From an uncultured Lachnospiraceae bacterium (GTDB taxonomy: Bacteria > Bacillota > Clostridia > Lachnospirales > Lachnospiraceae), in NCBI GenBank assembly GCA_910587765.1, contig CAJUNR010000022.1, positions 1-64,000 on the forward strand: a stretch of 64,000 nucleotides of DNA. The letters are read 5' to 3'. Numbering within the stretch: the stretch's first letter is position 1; the number at the start of each line of letters is the position of its first letter. Under the pieces are notes generated by a model, which saw only the letters and a program-made list of their open reading frames with translations, was not told the origin of the DNA and made no database searches. A program made the translations under genes and the position numbers. Shown here piece after piece: positions 35,524 to 43,550 of the stretch.

Positions 35524-36030
35524 TTATGAAATACTAAGAATCATGTCTTTATTCAGCAGTCCGGCTTTCTGCATGCTTTCCCAGCTTTTTTTTCTCAGAA
35601 CGTCTACGTCTTCCGTGACCTGGACTTCGCTGCTTCCGTCGGCGCTGTATACGCAGATCAGCCGCTCTTTCCAGATCAGGTAATACCAGCGGTAATAGCG
35701 GTTTTCATGCGCGAAGTCATGGCTGTCAAAGCAGGGAAAGCGTTCCGTCACTTCATATACGGTTCTGCCGTAACAGTCTTTGTGCAGCCCTTCGGTGCGG
35801 CCGCTGCGGACGGCGGTTAAAAGTTTCAGACTCCCGTATCTTTTCCCTCCGGCAGTAAAACACAGGCCGCGCTCATAGCTCTTCTTCTCCGGCGTCGGTG
35901 TGCGCCGGAACAGAGGCCGGCCGTTTTCGTCCTGTTCGTCGCTGACCCATTCCAGCAGCATGTCGGTTTCTACAAAACAGGTGTTTGGTTTCTTGTGCAG
36001 CTTTAGTATCATGTGGCTGTTCATGTTCAT
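35524..36030 (-). CDS. Conserved-looking hypothetical protein
   Basis: A 168-residue soluble protein that I do not recognise. It contains CFVETDMLLEWVSDEQDENGRP, an aromatic patch ENRYYRWYYLIWKERLICVY and a charged C-terminus, with no signal or membrane segment. Codon use matches the neighbours and there is a terminator, so it is probably real. AGGAGAGG lies about 13 nt before the ATG, rather far. No function is proposed. Confidence 0.6.
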   Translation of the reverse strand: MNMNSHMILKLHKKPNTCFVETDMLLEWVSDEQDENGRPLFRRTPTPEKKSYERGLCFTAGGKRYGSLKLLTAVRSGRTEGLHKDCYGRTVYEVTERFPCFDSHDFAHENRYYRWYYLIWKERLICVYSADGSSEVQVTEDVDVLRKKSWESMQKAGLLNKDMILSIS

Positions 36031-36127
36031 TTTTTGTCGTTTCCTCTCCTGCCTGATATTTTAGCATGTTTGCTCAGAAAAAGCAAAACTGTTTTCTGAT
36101 GCAGCATGAAGACTGGAGAATCTGCCC

Positions 36128-36154
36128 GCATCCGGCGTCCGGGCGGCGTGGGTG
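36128..36154 (+). repeat. Copy of a short dispersed intergenic repeat
   Basis: GCATCCGGCGTCCGGGCGGC resembles CATGTCGGGCGTCCGTGTGG (13755) and CGTGTCGGGCGTCCGGGTGG (42014). This copy and the one at 42014 are followed by a G-rich GGTGTAA. The 247-bp gap 36031-36277 otherwise holds only the promoter at 36215. Confidence 0.5.
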
Positions 36155-36214
36155 TAAAAAGCAGTGAGGATCATAAAACAAGGCAAAAATTTATTGTAAT
36201 TCAATAAAATAATA

Positions 36215-36243
36215 TTGACAAACAGGAAAATGAGAGCTATGAT
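36215..36243 (+). promoter_or_regulatory. Promoter of the DUF2975/HTH/DUF4153 cluster
   Basis: A consensus TTGACA (36215-36220), a 17-nt spacer and TATGAT (36238-36243), 34 bp before the ATG. Confidence 0.75.
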
Positions 36244-36277
36244 AGACTGGAAATGAGAGAAGACGGAGGAAAGGATC

Positions 36278-36760
36278 ATGAAACAGACGGAGATGTCGGG
36301 ATATCTGAAGATGATCACGATAGGAGTGGGCGTGCTGCTCCTTGCTTTTGTATTCTGGTTCCTGCCGCTGGTGCTGGAGGAACCGCTGCTGGAGGCCGCG
36401 GGAGAGACCGGCTACCGGGCGACCTGCGCTCTGATCGGGGTGAGCGCGGTTCCGGCGCTGCTGTGCCTGGTGCGCTTCTGGGGAATCTGCGGCAGCATTC
36501 ATGAAGACCGTTCTTTCTCCGGGGAGAATGCCGGGAGGCTCAAGCGCATGAGCCAGTATATGCTGTTCGACGCGGTGCTGTACAGCGGGTTTCTGGTGTG
36601 GTTCTTCCTGTCCGGGTGGTATCTGGGGGCGCCGTGGCTAATCTTCCCGGTGCTTCTGGCGATCTTTATCTCGGTGTCGCTGACCGTGCTCTGCGCGGCG
36701 CTGTCCCATCTGGTGCAGAAAGCGGGCGAGATTCAGGAGGAACAGGAGCTGACGATATAG
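36278..36760 (+). CDS. DUF2975 domain-containing membrane protein
   Basis: A 160-residue protein with four hydrophobic segments (for example MITIGVGVLLLAFVFWFLPL and LFDAVLYSGFLVWFFL). The family is nearly always paired with a small XRE/YozG-type regulator, as here, and is thought to be part of a membrane-sensing or signalling pair, though no function is established. The ribosome site GGAGGAAAGGATC fits the ATG at 36278. The regulator follows after 30 bp. Confidence 0.8.
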   Translation: MKQTEMSGYLKMITIGVGVLLLAFVFWFLPLVLEEPLLEAAGETGYRATCALIGVSAVPALLCLVRFWGICGSIHEDRSFSGENAGRLKRMSQYMLFDAVLYSGFLVWFFLSGWYLGAPWLIFPVLLAIFISVSLTVLCAALSHLVQKAGEIQEEQELTI

Positions 36761-36790
36761 AGCGGCATTTTCCGGTAAGGAGGTATACGG

Positions 36791-37006
36791 ATGGCGATCA
36801 TCATCAATATTGACGTGATGCTGGCGAAGCGGAAGATGAGCGTTACCGAGCTTTCGGAGCGGGTCGGCATCACGATGGCGAATATTTCCATTCTGAAGAA
36901 CGGAAAGGCAAAGGCGATCAAGCTGAGCACGCTGGAGGGCATCTGCCGGGCGCTTGACTGCCAGCCGGGAGATCTTCTGGAATACAGAGAGGATACGAAA
37001 TTTTAA
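36791..37006 (+). CDS. YozG-type helix-turn-helix regulator
   Basis: A 71-residue single-domain DNA-binding protein, MAIIINIDVMLAKRKMSVTE. The helix-turn-helix spans about residues 16-50 (SVTELSERVGITMANISIL) and the C-terminus reads LEGICRALDCQPGDLLEY, a signature of the XRE/YozG group. It probably regulates its own operon with DUF2975. A perfect TAAGGAGG site precedes it. Confidence 0.88.
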   Translation: MAIIINIDVMLAKRKMSVTELSERVGITMANISILKNGKAKAIKLSTLEGICRALDCQPGDLLEYREDTKF

Positions 37007-37077
37007 TCGCCCACGTCGGGCTGAGAGCCGGTAAGTAAGAACAGTAACATTATTTTCACAAGGAGGAATCAGAGAAT

Positions 37078-38415
37078 ATGAACGAAAATGCTCAGGAGGG
37101 CAGACAGGAGTGTCTGTCTCGGATTTGTGCACCCTTTTTTCCGGAATGCGAGCCGGTGGACCGGCTGTTTGCGGTGCTGTATCTGCTGGCGGGCTACGGA
37201 TTTATCTATGTATGCTCCAGTATGGAATTTGAGAGAAATCTGGCGGTTTTTACGGTTTTTTATGCGGCGGTTGTCCTGCTTTATCTGTGGGGAAAGGAGA
37301 TTCGTCCGCCCAGGGAGAGCTGGTTCTGGCTGGCGGTGATGCTCTCGGCGGGGATCCCATACGCATTCTGGAGCGTCCTCTCTCTGCTGCAGTTTCCGGC
37401 TCTGATGGCGGTTGCGGCTTACTGGACGCTGTCGGCTTCCGGCAGGCTGTTAAAGGACGGACAGACGTCCCGGTGGGTGTTTTTTGACGGCTGCAACGCT
37501 CTTTTCGTCGTTCCGTTCCGCAATTTCGGATGTCAGATGCGCGTCCTCTCCGGCGGCGCCGGGGCGGAAGAAAAGCGGCAAAAAGCGTCCGGCAGGTTCG
37601 GCGGAATCCTTCTCGGGATGGTGATTGCTTTGCCGGTTCTGGTGATTATCCTGCCGCTGCTCTCGAGCGCGGACGCGGGTTTCCAGCATCTGCTGGGGAG
37701 TCTGGCCTCTTACGGCAGCGAGCATCTTATGGTTTTCTTTGCCTGCCTGTTCTTTGCGGTTCCGGTTTCCTGCTATCTGTTCGGCCTGATCTTCGGCGGG
37801 ATTCACAGGAGGAATACGGACTGTTTCCGGGAGGAGAAACTGGAGGCGGACGCGGAGGCGGTGCGCGTCGTTCCGGATACGGCCGTCTGTACGGTGCTGG
37901 CGGTGATCTGTCTGGTATACGGCCTGTTCATGGGGATTCAGGGAAGGTACCTGTTCTCTGCGTTTGCCGGAAGGCTTCCGGAGAGCTTTACGTATTCGGA
38001 ATATGCAAGAAGGGGATTCTTCGAGCTGTGCCAGATCGGGGCGTGGAATCTGATCTTCGCAGGACTTGCCGGCGCGTGTTCGAGAACGGACCGGAGGAAG
38101 CACAGAGGGCTGGGGGTCCTGACGGTGCTGATGTCGGTGCTGACCCTGCTTCTGCTGGCGACGGCGGTGAGCAAGATGGGGATGTATATCAGCGTCTACG
38201 GTCTGACCGTGTACCGGATTCTGCCGCTTCTGTTTCTGCTGTGGATGATGCTGGTGTTTGTCTGCCTGATTCTCCGTCAGACGCGGGAGTTTCCGATGGT
38301 GCGGCTGTGCGTGATGGCGGGAGCGGTTCTGTTCTGCCTGATCTGCATCTGCCCGGTCGAACACTGGACGCAGCTATACAATACATGGGCGAGAGCGCGG
38401 GGGCTGATCGTATAG
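37078..38415 (+). CDS. DUF4153/DUF4173-type polytopic membrane protein
   Basis: A 445-residue protein with about eleven hydrophobic segments. VPFRNFGCQMRVL between the early helices and the C-terminal arrangement of helices match the DUF4153/DUF4173 group, which often travels with DUF2975 and a small HTH gene in Clostridia. No catalytic motif is seen. A second, larger DUF4153 protein is encoded at 59286. The strong AAGGAGG site supports the ATG at 37078. A terminator follows. Confidence 0.7.
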   Translation: MNENAQEGRQECLSRICAPFFPECEPVDRLFAVLYLLAGYGFIYVCSSMEFERNLAVFTVFYAAVVLLYLWGKEIRPPRESWFWLAVMLSAGIPYAFWSVLSLLQFPALMAVAAYWTLSASGRLLKDGQTSRWVFFDGCNALFVVPFRNFGCQMRVLSGGAGAEEKRQKASGRFGGILLGMVIALPVLVIILPLLSSADAGFQHLLGSLASYGSEHLMVFFACLFFAVPVSCYLFGLIFGGIHRRNTDCFREEKLEADAEAVRVVPDTAVCTVLAVICLVYGLFMGIQGRYLFSAFAGRLPESFTYSEYARRGFFELCQIGAWNLIFAGLAGACSRTDRRKHRGLGVLTVLMSVLTLLLLATAVSKMGMYISVYGLTVYRILPLLFLLWMMLVFVCLILRQTREFPMVRLCVMAGAVLFCLICICPVEHWTQLYNTWARARGLIV

Positions 38416-38443
38416 CGCGGCATCCGATAATTGTAGAAAGTTT

Positions 38444-38475
38444 AAAAAATTCCGGATGAAAATTCGGAATTTTTT
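38444..38475 (+). terminator. Intrinsic terminator
   Basis: AAAAAATTCCG pairs with CGGAATTTTTT around a 10-nt loop; the T tract forms part of the stem. It closes the DUF2975/HTH/DUF4153 unit. Confidence 0.7.
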
Positions 38476-38595
38476 GTTATTTTCAACAAAAAATTTGAAA
38501 AAAAGATGGTAAATCAGAAAGCGCTGTGATAGAATCAAAAGTGTAAGGGGTGAATAGATGTGATTATGGCATTTGGGTAGAAAGAAGGAAGAGGT

Positions 38596-39246
38596 ATGCC
38601 GGTATATCGACTAAGAGAAAATGAGGTAAGTTTCCCTAATCCGGAACTTGCGGAAAAGGACGGCCTGCTGGCCGTGGGAGGGGATCTGAGCGTAGAGCGT
38701 CTTTTACTGGGATACTGCAACGGGATCTTTCCGTGGTACAATCCGGGAGAGGAGATTATATGGTGGTGTCCGAAGCGGCGCTTCCTGATTTTTCCGGGGG
38801 AAATCCACGTTTCCCGTTCAATGAAAAAATACATTAAAAAACATAAGATTGAGATTCGGCTGAACCGGGATTTTCAGGATACGATGCACCGGTGCCGGAT
38901 GATGAGGGAGAAGGACGAGGGAACCTGGATCGGCGACGATATGGAGGCGGCTTATTTTGCGCTCCATAAAAAAGGCTTTGCCGCCAGCGTGGAGGCGTAC
39001 GAGGACGGAGAACTTTCGGGGGGACTCTACGGAGTGGCTATCGGCCGCTGTTTTTTCGGCGAGAGCATGTTCTCCGAGAAAAAAAACGGTTCCAAGACGG
39101 CGCTGATCGGCCTGTCGGGCGTACTCAGGGACAATCATTTTTCTTTCATTGACTGTCAGTTTTATACAGAGCATCTGGAGAGTATGGGGGGACGGTATGT
39201 GGAGTGGGGGGACTATGTGAGCATGCTGAAAGAAGGAACAAAATGA
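38596..39246 (+). CDS. aat: Leucyl/phenylalanyl-tRNA--protein transferase
   Basis: A 216-residue N-end-rule enzyme that adds Leu or Phe to proteins with basic N-termini and marks them for ClpS/ClpAP-type degradation. Diagnostic segments: FPNPELAEKDGLLAVGGDLS, GYCNGIFPWYNPGEEIIWWC, CPKRRFLIFPGEIHVSRSMK, and GVAIGRCFFGESMFS. The length is normal. The enzyme is far commoner in proteobacteria than in Firmicutes. The ATG has AGAAGGAAGAGG upstream. No sharp promoter was seen. Confidence 0.93.
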   Translation: MPVYRLRENEVSFPNPELAEKDGLLAVGGDLSVERLLLGYCNGIFPWYNPGEEIIWWCPKRRFLIFPGEIHVSRSMKKYIKKHKIEIRLNRDFQDTMHRCRMMREKDEGTWIGDDMEAAYFALHKKGFAASVEAYEDGELSGGLYGVAIGRCFFGESMFSEKKNGSKTALIGLSGVLRDNHFSFIDCQFYTEHLESMGGRYVEWGDYVSMLKEGTK

Positions 39247-39254
39247 TGCTTTAC

Positions 39255-39283
39255 TTGCCATTCTTTTTACGCTATACTATACC
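39255..39283 (+). promoter_or_regulatory. Promoter of purA
   Basis: TTGCCA (39255-39260), a 17-nt spacer and TATACC (39278-39283). Confidence 0.5.
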
Positions 39284-39352
39284 ATGTGTGCGGTCGGGCC
39301 GTACGGGAACCGCACGGAAACATACAGGACAGAGCATGGAGGAAGACAGATC

Positions 39353-40642
39353 ATGGTAAGAGCAGTTGTAGGAGCAAACTGGGGAGACGAAGGCAAGGGC
39401 AAGATCACGGATATGCTCGGCAAGGAGTCGGATATCATTGTCCGCTTTCAGGGAGGAGCCAATGCGGGACACACGATCATCAACGATTACGGCAAATTTG
39501 CACTGCATACGCTTCCCTCAGGCGTGTTTTATGACCATACCACAAGTATTATCGGGAGCGGCGTCGCGCTGAACATACCGGTGCTTTTTCAGGAGATCCG
39601 GGGAATCGTGGAACGCGGGGTTCCCGCGCCGAAGATTCTGGTATCGGACCGCGCGCAGATGGTGATGTCTTATCATATCCTTTTTGATAAACTGGAGGAG
39701 GAACGGCTGGCCGGCAAGTCATTTGGTTCCACCAAATCGGGCATTGCGCCCTTTTACTCGGACAAATACGCGAAGATCGGTTTCCAGGTCAGCGAACTGT
39801 TTCATGAGGAGGCGGCGCTGAAAGAGAAGATTGAGCGTGTGATCACGCAGAAAAACGTCATGCTGGAACACCTGTATCATGCGCCGGTTCTGCGGACGGA
39901 GGATATTTATCAGGAACTGATGGATTATAAGAAGATGGTGGAGCCGTATGTGTGCGACGTGTCTCTCTATCTGTGGAACGCGGTCAGGGAGGGAAAGAAT
40001 ATCCTTCTGGAAGGACAGCTCGGAACCCTGAAGGATCCGGATCACGGAATCTATCCGATGGTGACCTCTTCTTCGACGCTGGCAGCTTACGGGGCGATCG
40101 GTGCGGGCATCCCGCCGTATGAGATCCGGCAGATAATTACCGTGTGCAAGGCTTATTCCAGCGCGGTGGGAGCGGGCGCGTTTGTCAGCGAGATTTTCGG
40201 CGACGAGGCGAAGGAGCTTCGGGACCGGGGCGGAGACGGAGGAGAGTACGGCGCGACGACCGGACGGCCGAGGCGCATGGGCTGGTTTGACTGCGTGGCT
40301 TCCAAATACGGGTGCCGTCTGCAGGGAGCTACGGATGTGGCCTTTACCGTGCTGGACGTGCTCGGCTATCTGGATAAGATCCCGGTCTGCGTAGGATATG
40401 AGATTGACGGCAAGGTGACAACGGAGTTTCCGGTCACCGGACTTCTGGAGAAGGCGAAGCCGGTTTATCAGGTGCTTCCGGGCTGGAAGTGCGATATCCG
40501 CGGCATCAGGGAATATGACGAGCTGCCGGAAAACTGCCGGAAATACGTAGAGTTTATCGAAGAGCAGATCGGTTTCCCGATCACGATGGTTTCCAACGGA
40601 CCGGGAAGGAACGACATTATCTTCAGGAAGAGGCCGATATGA
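39353..40642 (+). CDS. purA: Adenylosuccinate synthetase
   Basis: A 429-residue GTP-dependent enzyme that joins IMP and aspartate in AMP synthesis. The N-terminus VVGANWGDEGKGKITDML holds the catalytic Asp and the phosphate loop; QGGANAGHTI, GSTKSGIAPFYSDK and TTGRPRRMGWFD are further family blocks. The frame is open upstream to 39284, but the ATG at 39353 follows GGAGG and gives the standard N-terminus. It is followed by a HAD phosphatase and a PHP phosphatase, each overlapping by 4 nt, so the three form a coupled operon. Confidence 0.95.
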   Translation: MVRAVVGANWGDEGKGKITDMLGKESDIIVRFQGGANAGHTIINDYGKFALHTLPSGVFYDHTTSIIGSGVALNIPVLFQEIRGIVERGVPAPKILVSDRAQMVMSYHILFDKLEEERLAGKSFGSTKSGIAPFYSDKYAKIGFQVSELFHEEAALKEKIERVITQKNVMLEHLYHAPVLRTEDIYQELMDYKKMVEPYVCDVSLYLWNAVREGKNILLEGQLGTLKDPDHGIYPMVTSSSTLAAYGAIGAGIPPYEIRQIITVCKAYSSAVGAGAFVSEIFGDEAKELRDRGGDGGEYGATTGRPRRMGWFDCVASKYGCRLQGATDVAFTVLDVLGYLDKIPVCVGYEIDGKVTTEFPVTGLLEKAKPVYQVLPGWKCDIRGIREYDELPENCRKYVEFIEEQIGFPITMVSNGPGRNDIIFRKRPI

Positions 40643-41244
40643 TCAGGAACGTCATATTTGATATCGGAAATGTGCTGGTGGATTTCTGCTGGAGGGAACA
40701 TATTGAGTCCTGCGGATTTCAGGGAGTGACTGCGGACCGGATCGGCAGGGCGATGATGCAGAGTCCGGTATGGTCGGAGATTGACCGGGGTGTCTGGAGC
40801 ATGGAGGAGCTGCTGGCGGCTTTTATCGCCAACGATCCGGAGATCGGGGACGCGATCCGCATCGTATTCCGGGATTTCCGTACGCTGGTGAAAGAGAGGA
40901 GCGGATCCGTGGCATGGATCCGCTCCTTGAAGGCGGAAGGCCTGGGCGTCTATTATCTGTCGAATTTTTCAAGACGTGTGGAGACGGAGGCGGCAGCGGA
41001 GCTGTCGTTTTTAAAGGAGATGGACGGAGGCATCCTGTCGTATAAGGAACGGCTGATTAAACCGGATCCGGCAATCTACCGGCTTCTGCTTGCGCGGTAC
41101 GGGTTGTCGGCGGAGGAGTCGGTCTTTCTGGACGACACGCCGGAGAACGTGGAGGCGGCGAAAGCGCTGGGAATGCAGGGGATTGTGGTGGAGAGCCAGG
41201 AACAGGCGAAGCGCAGGCTGCGGGAAGTGCTGAGGTGCGTATGA
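40639..41244 (+). CDS. HAD-superfamily phosphatase (YihX-like)
   Basis: A 201-residue haloacid dehalogenase-type hydrolase. Motif I is FDIGNVLVDF: the nucleophile Asp is present, but the usual second Asp is replaced by Gly, as in YihX-type sugar-phosphate phosphatases. Motif II is YLSNFS, motif III is IKPDPAIY, and motif IV is VFLDDTPENVEAA. The ATG overlaps the purA stop (ATGA), so translation is coupled. The substrate is a small phosphomonoester, possibly a nucleotide or a sugar phosphate. Confidence 0.85.
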   Translation: MIRNVIFDIGNVLVDFCWREHIESCGFQGVTADRIGRAMMQSPVWSEIDRGVWSMEELLAAFIANDPEIGDAIRIVFRDFRTLVKERSGSVAWIRSLKAEGLGVYYLSNFSRRVETEAAAELSFLKEMDGGILSYKERLIKPDPAIYRLLLARYGLSAEESVFLDDTPENVEAAKALGMQGIVVESQEQAKRRLREVLRCV

Positions 41245-41957
41245 GAGATATACTGGATGTACATACCCATACGATTGCCAGCGGACATGCGTACAATACG
41301 ATGATGGAGATGATCCGTGCAGCGCAGGAGAAGGGTCTGGAGGTATACGGGATCACGGAGCATGCGCCGGGGATGCCGGGAAGCTGCCATGATTTTTATT
41401 TTCATAATCTGAAAGTTGTAGAACGTCAGTTCGGAGAACTGGAGGTGCTTCTGGGAGCGGAAGTGAATATTCTGGACGAAGAGGGAGGCGTGGATCTGGA
41501 GGAGCCGTATCTGGGAAGGATGGATGTGGTGATCGCCAGCCTGCATGCCCCCTGTATCCGGCCCGGGAGCAGGGAGTGGAATACCCGCTGTCTGATTCGC
41601 GCCATGGAGAATCCGCACATCAACATTATCGGACATCCGGACGACGGACGTTATCCGCTGGATTACGAAGCGGTGGTGCAGGCGGCGAAGGAGCATCACA
41701 CGCTTCTGGAGATCAACAACAATTCGCTGAATCCGCAGGGCTTCCGCCAGAACGCCGAAGAGAACGATCTGGAGATTTTAAGGCTCTGTAAGAAATACGG
41801 CGTTTCAGTGATTCTCGGAAGCGACGCGCATTATTACAAGGATATCCTGAACCATGAGAGAATCCGGCCGCTTCTGGAGTCGGTGTCTTTTCCGGAGGAG
41901 CTGGTGGTGAATACGGACCGGAAGAAGCTGTATGCGTATATCAATAAATATATGTGA
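41241..41957 (+). CDS. PHP-domain phosphatase (YcdX-like)
   Basis: A 238-residue metal-dependent hydrolase. The metal-binding motifs are visible: DVHTHTIASGH near the start, GITEHAPGMPG, GAEVNI, ASLHAP, IIGHPDDGRYP and GSDAHYYKD. This is the complete trinuclear zinc set of the YcdX group. The ATG at 41241 overlaps the HAD stop (ATGA) with GAGG 8 nt upstream; a GTG at 41235 is also open but less suitable. It is the third gene of the purA operon. Confidence 0.88.
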   Translation: MRDILDVHTHTIASGHAYNTMMEMIRAAQEKGLEVYGITEHAPGMPGSCHDFYFHNLKVVERQFGELEVLLGAEVNILDEEGGVDLEEPYLGRMDVVIASLHAPCIRPGSREWNTRCLIRAMENPHINIIGHPDDGRYPLDYEAVVQAAKEHHTLLEINNNSLNPQGFRQNAEENDLEILRLCKKYGVSVILGSDAHYYKDILNHERIRPLLESVSFPEELVVNTDRKKLYAYINKYM

Positions 41958-42082
41958 CAGGCAGCGCAAAAGGGTGTTTTTTATAGCGGTGCCTGTTTTC
42001 AGCATGATCCGTTCGTGTCGGGCGTCCGGGTGGCGCAGGTGTAATCAAAAAGTGATTTTATGACGGCTTCAGCCGAAACTGC

Positions 42083-42111
42083 TGGACTTTATGATTTTAG
42101 TGTGCTAAAAT
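42083..42111 (+). promoter_or_regulatory. Promoter of yerC
   Basis: TGGACT (42083-42088), a 17-nt spacer and TAAAAT (42106-42111). The preceding gap also contains a dispersed-repeat copy at 42014-42034. Confidence 0.45.
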
Positions 42112-42182
42112 AACATCGTAGCGCAGGGAAGCGATTCTGCGGAAAAGACGATCGAAAAGACACAGACAGGGGTTGGGCAGAT

Positions 42183-42476
42183 ATGAATAAAAAGATCCGG
42201 AATGAAGCGACAGACGGGTTGTTTCGTGCGATACTGAGTCTTCAGAGTATGGAAGAGTGTTATACGTTTTTTGAGGATGTATGTACGATCAATGAGATTC
42301 AGTCGCTGTCCCAGCGTTTTGAGGTGGCGAAGCTGCTTCGGGAGAAGAAGACTTATCTGGAGATCGCCGACCGGACCGGCGCGTCGACGGCGACGATCAG
42401 CAGGGTGAACCGTTCTCTGAATTACGGGAACGACGGATACGATATGGTATTCCGGAGAATGGATGAGAAAGTATAA
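42183..42476 (+). CDS. YerC/YecD-family TrpR-like regulator
   Basis: A 97-residue all-helical DNA-binding protein related to TrpR. The core reads INEIQSLSQRFEVAKLL, then KKTYLEIADRTGASTATISRVNRSLNYG, a clear helix-turn-helix. Firmicute YerC proteins are conserved, but their ligand and regulon are unclear. The gene is monocistronic with its own promoter, and a strong hairpin follows. The ribosome site is weak. Confidence 0.88.
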   Translation: MNKKIRNEATDGLFRAILSLQSMEECYTFFEDVCTINEIQSLSQRFEVAKLLREKKTYLEIADRTGASTATISRVNRSLNYGNDGYDMVFRRMDEKV

Positions 42477-42498
42477 ATCAAACAAGATATATTAGAAT

Positions 42499-42526
42499 CG
42501 AGCAGGGAAGGTTTCTTCCCTGCTCG
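42499..42526 (+). terminator. 12-bp hairpin after yerC
   Basis: CGAGCAGGGAAG and CTTCCCTGCTCG pair perfectly around GTTT. There is no T tract, so it may act as an mRNA 3' stabiliser. It is nearly identical to the hairpin at 28649. Confidence 0.5.
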
Positions 42527-42532
42527 CCGCGC

Positions 42533-42614
42533 GGGGTGCGTGCTGCAAAGCAGTAAATTTCCTTACGCGCCCCTGCGCATAAAATGCCGCGTGCGGGAGT
42601 TCCCTGCGCGCGGC
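42533..42614. repeat. Highly structured GC-rich intergenic element
   Basis: GGGGTGCGT (42533-42541) pairs with ACGCGCCCC (42565-42573) around an inner GCTGC/GCAG hairpin, and GCCGCGTGCGGG (42586-42597) pairs with CCTGCGCGCGGC (42603-42614). It lies just beyond the stop of the minus-strand DUF1836 gene and may terminate it, or it may be a repeat family member. Confidence 0.5.
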
Positions 42615-42665
42615 TTTGCTGTCATGGCGTTGTTCGGCACCCGGGCGGGGTATTCCCGGCAGTGC

Positions 42666-43280
42666 TCACTCTTTGTGTTTTTTCCCGGATTCTTTTCTGG
42701 GAAGACCGTCGATCAGCTTTTCGATCACCTGTTTTTTCACATAGACGTCAAAACTCAGAAGACAGATGAAGGAAAAGATGTGCAGAAACTGCTGTTCTTC
42801 CTCCGGCGCTTCGCTGAACGTCCCGGAAGCGATCCGGTAGCTCTCGATCACGTCCGCTTTCATCTTCTCCACCTGACTTTTCTCCAGACTGAAGACTTCT
42901 TCGTAGATGGCCTGCATGTTCAGCGGTTCCTGTGTGTGGAAATACCGCTCGGTCAGGGGCTCCAGCAGACTCTGGATATCGCCGATGGACAAAATTCCTT
43001 TATAATAGTAGATATAGATCAGAAGCAGCATGTGCTCTTTGGAATATTTCTTCTTCTCCGGAGAGGGAATCAGGCGATTCTTGGCATAGTTATTAATCAT
43101 GGTCTTGGTCAGGATCTTGTCTTCCGGGTAGCGTTTGGAGGAATGGAGATGTTCTTCCATGAAAGTCGTCACCTGGTCCATGTACAGGTCAATGTCCGGA
43201 ATCTCTTTCGGTTTGATATAATCAATCTTCTCCAGACTGGAGAGGATGCTGTTCAGGATGTCCTGCGGATCAATCGTCAT
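42666..43280 (-). CDS. DUF1836 domain-containing protein
   Basis: A 204-residue helical protein of the DUF1836 family, typical of Firmicutes. Recognisable stretches are KILTKTMINNYAKNRLIPSP, KKKYSKEHMLLLIYIYYYKG and IGDIQSLLEPL, which resemble a MerR-like winged helix followed by helices. A DNA-binding role is suspected but unproven. The start has CAGAGGTG 7-8 nt upstream. Confidence 0.85.
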   Translation of the reverse strand: MTIDPQDILNSILSSLEKIDYIKPKEIPDIDLYMDQVTTFMEEHLHSSKRYPEDKILTKTMINNYAKNRLIPSPEKKKYSKEHMLLLIYIYYYKGILSIGDIQSLLEPLTERYFHTQEPLNMQAIYEEVFSLEKSQVEKMKADVIESYRIASGTFSEAPEEEQQFLHIFSFICLLSFDVYVKKQVIEKLIDGLPRKESGKKHKE

Positions 43281-43441
43281 ATTTTATCACCTCTGTACTC
43301 ATTATATAGTATTCAAAACTACATAACAAGCTTTTTTTAAAATCTTTTGTTTTTTCTGTATTTCTGTGAATATCTTTGCGCAGAATGGCCATAATATAAC
43401 TGAACCAAAGATAAATTGAATACTTATCCTCCCCTTGAAGG

Positions 43442-43480
43442 AAGCCCCCGTTTCAGACGAACTGTTGCGGGGGCTTTCGT
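43442..43480 (+). terminator. Orphan intrinsic terminator, possible small RNA 3' end
   Basis: AAGCCCCCG (43442-43450) pairs with CGGGGGCTT (43468-43476), followed by TCGTTTTG. No plus-strand gene ends nearby (the upstream gene points away), so it may end a small RNA that starts in 43340-43420. That RNA would carry a C-rich segment, TATCCTCCCCTTG (43424-43436), that could pair with Shine-Dalgarno sequences. The 316-bp gap 43281-43596 also contains the operon promoter and palindrome. Confidence 0.5.
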
Positions 43481-43506
43481 TTTGCGTGCAAATGTCGAAA
43501 ATCCCA

Positions 43507-43534
43507 TTGACTTATATGAAAAATCGTGTATAAT
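43507..43534 (+). promoter_or_regulatory. Promoter of the 15.5-kb catabolic operon
   Basis: TTGACT (43507-43512), a 16-nt spacer and a consensus TATAAT (43529-43534). Transcription should start near 43541. Confidence 0.75.
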
Positions 43535-43550
43535 ATTTAATATAAACAAC

